Shown: positions 1 to 6,988 of the stretch, piece by piece
How the letters are laid out: each line of letters opens with the position of its first letter
Position numbering within the stretch: the stretch's first letter is position 1
DNA from: Prevotella sp.
Lineage (GTDB): Bacteria > Bacteroidota > Bacteroidia > Bacteroidales > Bacteroidaceae
DNA length: 8,205 nt
Reading direction: 5' to 3'
NCBI GenBank assembly: GCA_022511055.1
Contig: JAFLSH010000133.1
Location: 1 to 8,205 of the forward strand
Translations under genes and position numbers: made by a program
Notes under the pieces: model-generated
The model's database searches: none
What the model was told of the DNA's origin: nothing
Seen by the model: the letters and a program-made list of their open reading frames with translations, nothing else

Positions 1-11
1 AGCCGTAGCTT

Positions 12-1487
12 CTACCGCACGGTCGTCTCCACCCGGTGGTCGCTCAGGATTTCGCGCCCCGCCCGATAGGCATCGAACTCGACTTTGGACTTGGTGAAGT
101 CGGGCGTGTTAAAGGAGTAAACGCTCTCCTGATAGTATTTCTGCGGGTTGCGCTGCGGCAGCATGAACGGCTTCGAGAGGCGGCCCTCGTCGTCGATGCT
201 TGCCAGATAGAGCCGACTGTAGTAACCGTCGTCGCGGCGGCTGGTGAACACAAACCAATGGGAGTTCAGGCTCCAGTTGTGATAGCTGTCGGCCTTCGGG
301 CTGTTCACCTCCTTCATCTCGCGCGCCTCGCCCGTCTGCAGGTCCAGCAGCCACTGGTCGGCCTCGTTGTGCCAGATGGCAAAATAGCCGTAGTCGATGA
401 GGGTGAACATCAGGTAGCGGCCGTCGTAGGAAGGGCGCGGCCACGTCAGGCTCTTGCCCATCCCGACTGCATTGAACACCGTGTCGACCCGCTCGCCGAA
501 GCGGCCGGTCTCGGGGTCGAAGCCTATCTTGCAGAGGTTGTATTTCTCGTCTTTAAACTCCAGCGGGTAGCTCTTTTGCTGCGCGGTCATGTAATACAGC
601 GTGCGCCCGTCTGGCGAGAACACCGGCGTGTTCTCGCTCCAGTCCTTGGTCTGCAGCAGCGAGTCCGTCAGTATCTCGTGTGTCTCGGGGTTATAGACAA
701 AGACATCGCTCGACAGGTCGAACACCTCAACGCGCTCATCGCTCACCATGTGGAATCCCTGCCGGGTCTGGTTGGTCGAGAAGGCGCAGTACTTGCCGCT
801 GGGGTGCCAGTAGGGGTAGACCATCGAGCCGCCCAGCTGGTCGTTGCCCGCCTTCAGCCACTCGCGCCGGCCGTCGGTCTGCACCAGGGTGGCTCCGTGT
901 TCGCCGCGCACGTGGAACACGAAGCGGGCGGGGTCGGTCTGGCAGCTGCTGTGGCAGTTGATGCACATGCCCGGCACCTGCGTGTTCTCAAGAATGGCGT
1001 ACTCGCTGAACGAGGCCAGTTCGCGCTGGTAGAGCCCCATGTGGCTGTAGACCTCATAGCCCGGGGCGATGCGGCGGTAGGTCAGCCCCCACTCGTCGAG
1101 GGCGTAAGGGCTCACCGTCACGGTGAAGTCGCGGTACTGCACCCACTGCCCCTGCCGCTTGGCACAGACGGTGAAGGTCAGCTCGCCGCCCACGTTCTGT
1201 GCGGTCAGCGCATGCCACTCCTTCAGGTCGAAGTCGGCCCATGTGCCGTTGGCCGTCAGCTCGCCGCCCTTCGAGCCTTTCACGGTCACGTCTATCCGCT
1301 CCACGTCGTCGCCCGCCACGCCGAAGTTCAGCGGGGCTATGCCGTCGGGAATGGTCACCCCCACGTAGTCGGGGTAGATGTCGGGCAGCTGCCCTGACAG
1401 GGTGGCGTTCTCGGGCTTCTCGGCGCAGGCTGCCAACAGCGCCACCGCCGCCAACAGCCAGTAGTATGTCAGTCTTTTCGTCTTCAT
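12..1487 (-). CDS. Heme c-motif TolB/PD40-like beta-propeller lipoprotein, copy B
   Basis: The product is 491 aa and is the last gene of the operon. Seen: a lipoprotein signal peptide ending in the lipobox LAAC (C21); the motif LPDIYPDYVGVTIPDG at about 34-49, followed by APLNF; an N-terminal beta-rich region to about 125; a single c-type heme motif CINCH (C175, C178, H179); then propeller-type repeats such as YWHPSGKYCAFS (226-237), FSPDGRTLYYM (290-300), RPSYDGRYLMF (351-361) and NWSLNSHWFVF (404-414). These resemble WD40-like PD40/TolB blades. Known: CxxCH binds heme covalently in exported proteins. Inferred: a periplasm-exposed lipoprotein, because residues after C21 (AEKPEN) do not look like a Bacteroidetes surface-export signal. 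The start lies 1 nt after the stop of the preceding DUF6057 gene, so translation is probably coupled; no Shine-Dalgarno is evident. It is a clear paralogue of the lipoprotein at 3876-5378. Partner, substrate and redox role are unknown. Confidence 0.88.
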   Translation of the reverse strand: MKTKRLTYYWLLAAVALLAACAEKPENATLSGQLPDIYPDYVGVTIPDGIAPLNFGVAGDDVERIDVTVKGSKGGELTANGTWADFDLKEWHALTAQNVGGELTFTVCAKRQGQWVQYRDFTVTVSPYALDEWGLTYRRIAPGYEVYSHMGLYQRELASFSEYAILENTQVPGMCINCHSSCQTDPARFVFHVRGEHGATLVQTDGRREWLKAGNDQLGGSMVYPYWHPSGKYCAFSTNQTRQGFHMVSDERVEVFDLSSDVFVYNPETHEILTDSLLQTKDWSENTPVFSPDGRTLYYMTAQQKSYPLEFKDEKYNLCKIGFDPETGRFGERVDTVFNAVGMGKSLTWPRPSYDGRYLMFTLIDYGYFAIWHNEADQWLLDLQTGEAREMKEVNSPKADSYHNWSLNSHWFVFTSRRDDGYYSRLYLASIDDEGRLSKPFMLPQRNPQKYYQESVYSFNTPDFTKSKVEFDAYRAGREILSDHRVETTVR

Positions 1488-1488
1488 G

Positions 1489-3234
1489 CTATTTTGCTTT
1501 CACTAAGTAATACCAAAGGGTGTTCCGAAACGCCTCGAGCTGTGGCGAGTTCTGGCCGCCGGCATTGTAGACATGGCCGAAGTCCACGAACTGGCGGCGC
1601 ACCATCTCGCTGACATAGCCCTGCGGCGGCTTCTGCCCGCGCTGGGCATAGGCGTAGATGATGGCCTCCTGCGATGAGGCGGGGTTGTACTTCACCCGCC
1701 GCTCCACCGCCGCGGCGTAAGACATGAACTTGTTGACATCGCGCTCCAGCAGCGGCCACAGCATCAGGTATTGCAGCGCCATCGTGTTGTTCTGGTTGTG
1801 CCAGAACAGCTGGCCGCAAATCTTGTCAATCTCCGTCTCGCTGAACATGAAGTCATTGGTCAGCCGGGCCTGCCGCAGCCAGCCGTATTCCGGGTGGCTG
1901 CCGATGGCCTGCTCGTTGCCTATCAGCTCCTTGGTGCGCAGCGCCCACTTTCGGTAGAACATGGTCTTTTCAAGCATCGAAAGGTACTTCCGTGCCACCT
2001 CATACTGGCCGTTCACCAGGTTGGTCTCCACCAACCGCTTGATGCAGCGCCCGCTCTTGTTGTAGTTGGGCAGCGCCTCCATGGCCTCGAAGGAAAACCG
2101 CTGGGCGGTGTTGACCAGTCCTAACAGGTAGTAGGCTTCGGCCGGCACGAGAATGGTCACGGGGTTGCGCTCGAAGCCGGGCATCAGCCCCTGAGTGCCG
2201 CGCTGGTAGAAGTGGAAGGCGCGCTCGCCCAACTGCCCCTGCATGGCCAGTGCCAGATTGGTGGCGCAGACCGTCATGGGCACGTTGGTGCCGCCCTGCT
2301 CTGCCTTTCTGACAATGCCGTTCCAGTCGCGGATGCGCACCATGTAGTCGTAGTCCAGCACCTCGAGCTTGCGCAAGTCGAATCCCTGCACCGCCACCCA
2401 TGCGCCCGCCACGGCAACCACCACGGTCAGCACGGCGGCCTTCGCTGCCGACAGCCGCACACGGCGGCCCAGCCACCACACGGCCAGCCACAGCAACACC
2501 ACCACGGCGGGAACGGCAGCCATGGTCGGCGGCAGGCCAGTCTGCGAGCGGTAGTAGACTATGCCCACGCATAGCCGCTCCAACGGATAGGGCACAAGGT
2601 GTGCGCTCAGCACCACGCAGGCCACGGCCTCCACCAGCAGCAGCGCGCCCAGCCCCACACTAAGCAGTCGCCGCCCGCCTTGCAGCGCCAGCACAAGGAA
2701 CAGCCATGCGGCTGCCATCAGCACCATCGGGCCGCATGCCCAGTACACCAGGGGCAGCCCCACGAAGGCATAGGCCAGCCGGGCACGGCAGCTGCGCGGC
2801 AGGCAGACCATGTAGGCCATGGTCAGCAGCAGCGCCACCGCGTAGGGCAAGAGCAGATTCTCGTCGCCCATTGCATACGTCACGGCAAAGACAGGCACGA
2901 AGCTCAGCGCATACCACGCCGTGCCGAGTGTGCCGTCGGCGGTCTTCAGCAGTCGCCACGTCAGCCATTGCAACAGCAGCATGAGCAGTGCCAGCACCAG
3001 CGCGCCGAGCGTGAAGTTGTTGTATAGCTGCACCAGGAACTCGCCGAGATAGCGAGCCACGCCGCCCGGCATCGCGAGCCGCTCTTGCAGGTAGCCGCCA
3101 TCGAAGAGAAACAGCTGGAACTGCTCGTGGAAGTTAAGCAGCTGGGGGCAGAACAGCCGCCAGAAGCAGAACACCGCCACGCCGGCCAGCACAGACAGCA
3201 GCGCCGGCCACCCTTTAGTCAGCCACTTCTTCAT
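1489..3234 (-). CDS. DUF6057-like polytopic membrane protein, copy B
   Basis: The product is 581 aa and of unknown function; I recognise it as the DUF6057 type from memory. Seen: a short positively charged N-terminus (MKKWLTKGW); about nine hydrophobic segments, near 10-27, 76-95, 106-122, 127-144, 153-185 (probably two), 190-212, 236-255 and 264-283; then a soluble, mainly helical half (about 297-581) that reads like TPR-type repeats. The loop after helix 1 carries HEQFQLFLFDG and MPGG, both echoed in the paralogue; MGDE before helix 4 is also shared. Start choice: the open frame extends 4 codons further to an ATG at 3246, but the ATG at 3234 aligns without gaps to the start of the paralogue at 6901. 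The gene then overlaps the DUF4369-like gene by 20 nt and lacks a Shine-Dalgarno, suggesting coupling. It is paired with the heme-motif lipoprotein just downstream. Compared with copy A it has two extra membrane helices and a longer C-terminal tail. Confidence 0.85.
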   Translation of the reverse strand: MKKWLTKGWPALLSVLAGVAVFCFWRLFCPQLLNFHEQFQLFLFDGGYLQERLAMPGGVARYLGEFLVQLYNNFTLGALVLALLMLLLQWLTWRLLKTADGTLGTAWYALSFVPVFAVTYAMGDENLLLPYAVALLLTMAYMVCLPRSCRARLAYAFVGLPLVYWACGPMVLMAAAWLFLVLALQGGRRLLSVGLGALLLVEAVACVVLSAHLVPYPLERLCVGIVYYRSQTGLPPTMAAVPAVVVLLWLAVWWLGRRVRLSAAKAAVLTVVVAVAGAWVAVQGFDLRKLEVLDYDYMVRIRDWNGIVRKAEQGGTNVPMTVCATNLALAMQGQLGERAFHFYQRGTQGLMPGFERNPVTILVPAEAYYLLGLVNTAQRFSFEAMEALPNYNKSGRCIKRLVETNLVNGQYEVARKYLSMLEKTMFYRKWALRTKELIGNEQAIGSHPEYGWLRQARLTNDFMFSETEIDKICGQLFWHNQNNTMALQYLMLWPLLERDVNKFMSYAAAVERRVKYNPASSQEAIIYAYAQRGQKPPQGYVSEMVRRQFVDFGHVYNAGGQNSPQLEAFRNTLWYYLVKAK

Positions 3235-3832
3235 TGGTATCAGCATTCATGGTTACAACACGCCCGTCGGGCAGTTTCTTCTTGTAGGTCAGCGGATAGA
3301 GCCCGCTCAGGAAGTCGCGCAGCACACCTTCGGGCAGGTTGCCGGCCAGCCGGCGAGTAAACTGCTTGTAGACCCGGTGAACGCTGTCGGCAGCCTCGCG
3401 CTGGTCGGTGCGGCGCAGGGCGGCAAACTCGCGGTTGTGGGCTTCGGTCACCTGCTTCCACCGCTCCAGCGAGTCGTTCTGCTGAGTGCCAACGGCATGG
3501 CTGATGCTGTCGATGCTCACACGCACCTCGCCCGGCTCAACCACCACCAACAGCGGCTGCAGACCGAGGCGGTAGTGGTAGTCCATGACTATCTTGGCCA
3601 TCATCACCGTGTCCTTCACGAACTCGAAGCGGCCGTCTTTCACCTCGACTGAGTCCACATACTCTGCCGTCTTCGGGCCCGTCAGCGGCACCAGGAAGAT
3701 GCGCTTGTCGTTGTACTGCTGCGGAATCGTACCAACGATATGGCACTTCCCCTCCAGGCTTTCCCGCCGCTCGCACCCGGCCAGCAGCACCGCCATCGTG
3801 GCAGTCATCGTCAACAAAAGAAGTTGTCTCAT
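3215..3832 (-). CDS. Small DUF4369-like lipoprotein
   Basis: The product is 205 aa. Seen: a signal peptide with lipobox LAGC (C20); a beta-rich domain at about 28-120 with landmarks GKCHIVGTI, YVDSVEVKDGRFEF (58-71), LVVVEPGEVRVSID (95-108) and VGTQQNDSLERW (114-125); then a charged helical stretch (about 125-175) and a short tail ending in DTNEEVAD. Known: this pattern (a DSV...DGxFxF strand, then a PGE strand, then a G-T-x-x-N turn) is typical of DUF4369, usually the N-terminal part of Bacteroidetes thioredoxin-like lipoproteins. Here the polypeptide stops before any thioredoxin fold and has no CxxC, so it is a DUF4369-only form. The leader before the ATG is A-rich with no Shine-Dalgarno, as is common in this phylum. 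It lies between the two duplicated modules and overlaps the next gene by 20 nt. Function unknown; an envelope accessory role is inferred from position only. Confidence 0.82.
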   Translation of the reverse strand: MRQLLLLTMTATMAVLLAGCERRESLEGKCHIVGTIPQQYNDKRIFLVPLTGPKTAEYVDSVEVKDGRFEFVKDTVMMAKIVMDYHYRLGLQPLLVVVEPGEVRVSIDSISHAVGTQQNDSLERWKQVTEAHNREFAALRRTDQREAADSVHRVYKQFTRRLAGNLPEGVLRDFLSGLYPLTYKKKLPDGRVVTMNADTNEEVAD

Positions 3833-3852
3833 TGTTTTCTTATTTCGTTTTT

Positions 3853-3902
3853 AACTTTTATTCCTTATTCTCACCTTAATTCTGATTCCTTATTCTCACC
3901 TT
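3853..3902. repeat. 25-bp imperfect tandem repeat across a stop codon
   Basis: Two adjacent 25-bp units, 3878-3902 and 3853-3877, share their first 18 bases exactly (3885-3902 and 3860-3877 on the plus strand) and match at about 22 of 25 positions overall. The first unit in transcription order encodes the C-terminal residues KVRIRNQN of propeller lipoprotein A; the second begins within its TAA stop and fills most of the 43-bp gap before the DUF4369-like gene. The likely origin is a local duplication by replication slippage. Confidence 0.85.
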
Positions 3903-5378
3903 CGCCCGCCCGGTGTCGAACACCTGGCGATAGGCTTCGTGCGCATCGAAGCTGACACGGCGGGTCGTGAAGTCGGGCACGTTGTATGATTTCATCATGG
4001 CCCGGTAGAACTGCTTGGGGTGTCGCTGCGGCAGCAGCACGGGCTTCGTGCAGCGCCCGCGGTCGTCGATGCCCGACAGGAAGAGCTGGGCGTACATGCC
4101 GTCCTCGCGCTTAGAGGCGAACACAAACCAGCGGCTCGATGCCGACCAGCTATGGTAGCTCTCCACGTCGTCGCTGTTCACCTCGGTCAGCTCGCGCACC
4201 TCGCCCGTCTGCAGGTCCATCAGCCACAGGTCGGCATCCCTCTGGCAGACGGGAAAATTGGAGCGCGCCGACTGGCAGTACATCAGCCAACGCCCGTCGT
4301 AGCTGGGGCGCGCCAGAGTGAAGCTCTTGTCGTGGGCAGGGCCGCTGAGCAGCGTGTCGGCCGTCTCGCCAAACCGCCCGCTGGCGGCATCGAAGCTGAT
4401 GCGGCAGAGCGAACACTTCACCCGCTCGTACTCGGCGGGCACCCGGCACGGCTCAGAGGTGCTGTAGTAGAGCCAGCGCCCGTCGGCCGAGAACGCCGGG
4501 AATATCTCCAGGGCCTGACTGGCCAGCTGGGGCGATGAAAGCACCTCGTTGGTGCGCACATCCAGCACGAAGATGTTGCTGAAGTTGTGGTAGACCTCTA
4601 TGCGCTGCCCCGTGCCAACGAAGAATGCCTGATGCACGTCGCTGGCGGCATAGGCGCAGTAGTCGCCCGAGGGGTGCCAGTAGGCATAGGAGCCGGCAGC
4701 GCCCATCAGGTCGGTCTTGGTGTCGACCCACTGCTGCGCACCGTCTTTCTGTATCAGTGTGCCGCCCCCCTCGCCGCGTATTTGCATGGTCAGCCGGTCG
4801 GGGTTGCCGCGGTTGGCCGTGTGGCAGTTCATGCAGCGCCCCGGCACGGCGGTCTCCGTCAGTATCGGCAGCTCGTCGAAGCTGTGCAGGTCGCGCTGGT
4901 AGATGCCAATGTCGCCGCCCACCTCGTAGCCCGGCTTGATGAGCCGGTAGGTCAGCCCCCAGTCGTCAAGGGGGTGCGGGCTGACAGCTATCTGGAAGTC
5001 GCGGAAGCGGAGCCAGCGGCCATCGCGGCGCGCCGTCACGCTCACCGTCAGCTGTCCGCCCACGTTCAGGGCGGTCAGCCGGTGCCAGTCGCTGAGGCTG
5101 AAGTCGGCCCACTCGCCATTGGTGTGCAGCTCGCCGCCCTTTTCGCCCCGCACGGTGACATCCATGCGGTCGAACTCGTCGGAAGCCATGTCGAAGTTCA
5201 GCGGGGCCATGCCGGCGGGCACGGTCACGCCGATATAGTCGGGATAGATTTCCGGCAGCTCATCGACTGCCGTCACATCCGTGGGGCTTGTCGAGCAGCC
5301 CGCCAACAATAGCGCCAGCAGACAGGCCATGGCTGCCCGCCGCAAGAACTGTCGTAAGAACTCCCTGCACGTCGTCAT
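3876..5378 (-). CDS. Heme c-motif TolB/PD40-like beta-propeller lipoprotein, copy A
   Basis: The product is 500 aa. Seen: a signal peptide with perfect lipobox LAGC (C28); LPEIYPDYIGVTVPAG and APLNF at about 41-62; a single heme c motif CMNCH (C182, C185, H186) preceded by AVPG; then RGEGGGTLI (201-209) and propeller-type repeats YWHPSGDYCAYA (233-244), FSADGRWLYYS (296-306), RPSYDGRWLMY (357-367) and SWSASSRWFVF (410-420). A second cysteine pair, CSLC (322, 325), lacks the histidine and is not a heme site. Start choice: the frame is open to 5519, but only the ATG at 5378 places the lipobox correctly and has a perfect Shine-Dalgarno 8 nt upstream; it forms an ATGA overlap with the stop of the DUF6057 copy A gene. 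It matches the lipoprotein at 12-1487 along its whole length. Inferred: an exported redox or sensor protein working with the membrane protein encoded just upstream. Actual heme attachment is not shown. Confidence 0.88.
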   Translation of the reverse strand: MTTCREFLRQFLRRAAMACLLALLLAGCSTSPTDVTAVDELPEIYPDYIGVTVPAGMAPLNFDMASDEFDRMDVTVRGEKGGELHTNGEWADFSLSDWHRLTALNVGGQLTVSVTARRDGRWLRFRDFQIAVSPHPLDDWGLTYRLIKPGYEVGGDIGIYQRDLHSFDELPILTETAVPGRCMNCHTANRGNPDRLTMQIRGEGGGTLIQKDGAQQWVDTKTDLMGAAGSYAYWHPSGDYCAYAASDVHQAFFVGTGQRIEVYHNFSNIFVLDVRTNEVLSSPQLASQALEIFPAFSADGRWLYYSTSEPCRVPAEYERVKCSLCRISFDAASGRFGETADTLLSGPAHDKSFTLARPSYDGRWLMYCQSARSNFPVCQRDADLWLMDLQTGEVRELTEVNSDDVESYHSWSASSRWFVFASKREDGMYAQLFLSGIDDRGRCTKPVLLPQRHPKQFYRAMMKSYNVPDFTTRRVSFDAHEAYRQVFDTGRAKVRIRNQN

Positions 5379-6901
5379 GGCTGTCTCCTCCTTTCCGTCA
5401 TCTGCCGCACATAGTTTCCGTAGGGCGAGCCCTGCACGTTGCCGCGCTCGCGTATGCAGTTCACGGCATCCTGATACCCCAGCGGCATACGGCTGTAGCC
5501 GCCGTATTGCTGTGCCCATTGCAGATAGTTGGCAAAGCCCTGCACATCGCCTTTCAGCAGCAGCTGACCTAAGAAGTAGTCAAGCGCCATCTTGTTGTCG
5601 TGGTTGTTCATGAACAGCAGCCCTAACATCTTGTCAATCTCGGCATGGCTGTACAGGAAATCCTCCTTGTAGCGCAGCTGCCGCAACCGCCCGTAGACGG
5701 GGTGGGCGGCTATCAGCTGTTCCTGGCCCAACAGCGCCTCGGCCTCCAATGCCCAGCTGCGGTAGAACAGGCTCTGCTTCAGCAGGGCGAGCTGCTTACG
5801 CGCCGTCTGGTAGTGGCCGTTCACTATCATGCACTCGGCAATGCGCTTCGTGCAGCGCCCGCTGTTGCGGCCGTTGAGTATCGACTCCTGGGTGTCGAAC
5901 ATATAGCGCTGCGCCGAGTTCACCATGCCCAGCCGCCAGAATGCCTCCGCCGTGGGCAGCATCGAGGTCAGGTCGCGCACACGCGGCATCAGCAGCGCAT
6001 CTTCCCCGCTCTGGTAGAAGTCGAACATGCGGTCGGCCAGCTGCCGTTTCTGTGCCAAAGCCAAGTTGACACAGACCGAGCTGAACGGGGTGCGCACCTG
6101 GCGGGTCTTTGCCCGCTCAATCAGCTCATCCCAGCGCTCATGGCGCACCAGATAGTCTTCGCGAATCAGTTCGTATTTCTCGCTGTCGAAGCCTCCGGCC
6201 ATCCGCGGCCATGCCAGCGGAGTGCGATAGTAGCCCTGCCCCCACAGCACCGCCGGGAGCGGCCACTGCGGCAGCAGCCAGGCGTAGGCGGCAAACTGAA
6301 CGGCCGCCACCCACGGTGCCGCCCACAGGTGGCGCCACCCCTGCTGTCCCACGCGCAGCAGCACGTAGAGCCAGACCACAGGCCCTGCCAGCCAATAGAG
6401 CGCAGGCAGCATCAGCACATCGGCCCATGCGGCAGCCCTGGCCGCCGGGCCGCGCGACAGTCGCCCCATGAGCGCCGCCGCACCCAGTGTCATCAGCACC
6501 GCCACGGGCAGCGAAAGCAGCACGCTCTCGTCGCCCATCAGCCAGAGCAGAAACAGCGGCGGCAGCAGACTGACATAGAAGAGCCACGGGCGGCGCGTGG
6601 CTGACAACGAGCGCAATGCCCGCCATGCCGCCTGATGAATCAGCCAGAAAAGCGCACCCAACAGCAGCGCGCCCAGCCACTCGACATAGTAGAACTGCAC
6701 TATCAGCTCGCCCAGCCAGTCGGCCAGTCCGCCCGGCACCGAAAGGCGCTCGGCCAGATAGTCGCCAGACCAGAGAAACAGCTGGTATTGCTCCTGATAG
6801 GACAAGGCATGAGGGTAGAGCAGCCACCAAAACAGCCACGTGCCAACGACTAACGCCGCCGACACTGCTGTCATGACATATTGATGCCACCTCTTTTCCA
6901 T
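5375..6901 (-). CDS. DUF6057-like polytopic membrane protein, copy A
   Basis: The product is 508 aa and is the first gene of the operon. Seen: N-terminus MEKRWHQY; hydrophobic segments near 10-28, 75-95, 106-122, 127-146, 158-184 (probably two) and 190-211; a loop after helix 1 with YQEQYQLFLWSGDY and VPGG; MGDE at 122-125; then a helical soluble half (about 245-508) containing VNSAQRYMFD, NSGRCTKRIAE and VNGHYQTARKQL, each matched in copy B. It lacks about 44 residues between YYR (224-226) and DYLVR (249-253), where copy B has two more membrane helices, and it ends about 35 residues earlier. Start choice: the frame is open to an ATG at 6949, but those 16 codons overlap the promoter at 6910-6941, and the ATG at 6901 aligns without gaps to copy B over 30 residues. 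Its last codons double as the Shine-Dalgarno of the next gene. Function unknown. Confidence 0.86.
   Translation of the reverse strand: MEKRWHQYVMTAVSAALVVGTWLFWWLLYPHALSYQEQYQLFLWSGDYLAERLSVPGGLADWLGELIVQFYYVEWLGALLLGALFWLIHQAAWRALRSLSATRRPWLFYVSLLPPLFLLWLMGDESVLLSLPVAVLMTLGAAALMGRLSRGPAARAAAWADVLMLPALYWLAGPVVWLYVLLRVGQQGWRHLWAAPWVAAVQFAAYAWLLPQWPLPAVLWGQGYYRTPLAWPRMAGGFDSEKYELIREDYLVRHERWDELIERAKTRQVRTPFSSVCVNLALAQKRQLADRMFDFYQSGEDALLMPRVRDLTSMLPTAEAFWRLGMVNSAQRYMFDTQESILNGRNSGRCTKRIAECMIVNGHYQTARKQLALLKQSLFYRSWALEAEALLGQEQLIAAHPVYGRLRQLRYKEDFLYSHAEIDKMLGLLFMNNHDNKMALDYFLGQLLLKGDVQGFANYLQWAQQYGGYSRMPLGYQDAVNCIRERGNVQGSPYGNYVRQMTERRRQP
5387..5393 (-). promoter_or_regulatory. Perfect Shine-Dalgarno for propeller lipoprotein A
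   Basis: The minus strand reads AAGGAGG here, 8 nt before the ATG at 5378. It sits inside the closing codons of the DUF6057 copy A gene, where it encodes part of the RRR run just before the stop. A full anti-16S match is uncommon in this phylum; the other operon genes show A-rich or featureless leaders. It decides the start of the lipoprotein and, with the ATGA overlap, suggests strong coupled translation. Confidence 0.8.
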
Positions 6902-6909
6902 AACCGCTG

Positions 6910-6941
6910 CAAAGATACTACAAATCTGCGAAAGCGCCAAA
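6910..6941 (-). promoter_or_regulatory. Bacteroides-type sigma-ABfr promoter of the operon
   Basis: On the minus strand there is a -33 TTTG at 6941-6938, a 20-nt spacer, and a -7 box TATCTTTG at 6917-6910. This matches the known Bacteroides vegetative consensus TTTG-N19 to 21-TAnnTTTG at every fixed base. Only 8 nt (6909-6902) separate the -7 box from the ATG at 6901, so the transcript should have a very short leader or none. No other promoter match is seen in the short gaps of the operon. Confidence 0.8.
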
Positions 6942-6988
6942 TAAAACAAAAGAACTTTACCCGACAGCCGGAAACGCCGGAAGGCGGC

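Noticed and set aside
36..1397. Long plus-strand open frame (453 codons) opposite propeller lipoprotein B
   Set aside because: It is the antisense of a strongly supported lipoprotein gene, its translation is low-complexity (rich in V, A, R, H) with no recognisable domain or signal peptide, and GC-rich codons make such shadow frames common.
4404..4415. CSLC in propeller lipoprotein A as a second heme or disulfide redox site
   Set aside because: It lacks the histidine of a heme c motif, and only one of the two cysteines has a counterpart in the paralogue, so it is not a conserved site.
5379..5519. Upstream ATG at 5519 as the start of propeller lipoprotein A
   Set aside because: It would put 47 extra residues before the signal peptide, bury the lipobox and overlap the previous gene by about 145 bp; the ATG at 5378 has a perfect Shine-Dalgarno.
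5645..6604. Plus-strand open frame (319 codons) opposite DUF6057 copy A
   Set aside because: The translation is rich in Q, H, R and P with no domain; the minus-strand frame is conserved with a paralogue, so this is a shadow. The same holds for the plus-strand frame at 4587-5312.
6902..6949. Upstream ATG at 6949 as the start of DUF6057 copy A
   Set aside because: The added codons overlap the promoter -33 and -7 boxes and have no counterpart in the paralogue, whose start aligns exactly with 6901.
6971..6988. GC-rich inverted repeat as a second terminator
   Set aside because: The stem is only about 4 bp with no T-run after it on either strand.
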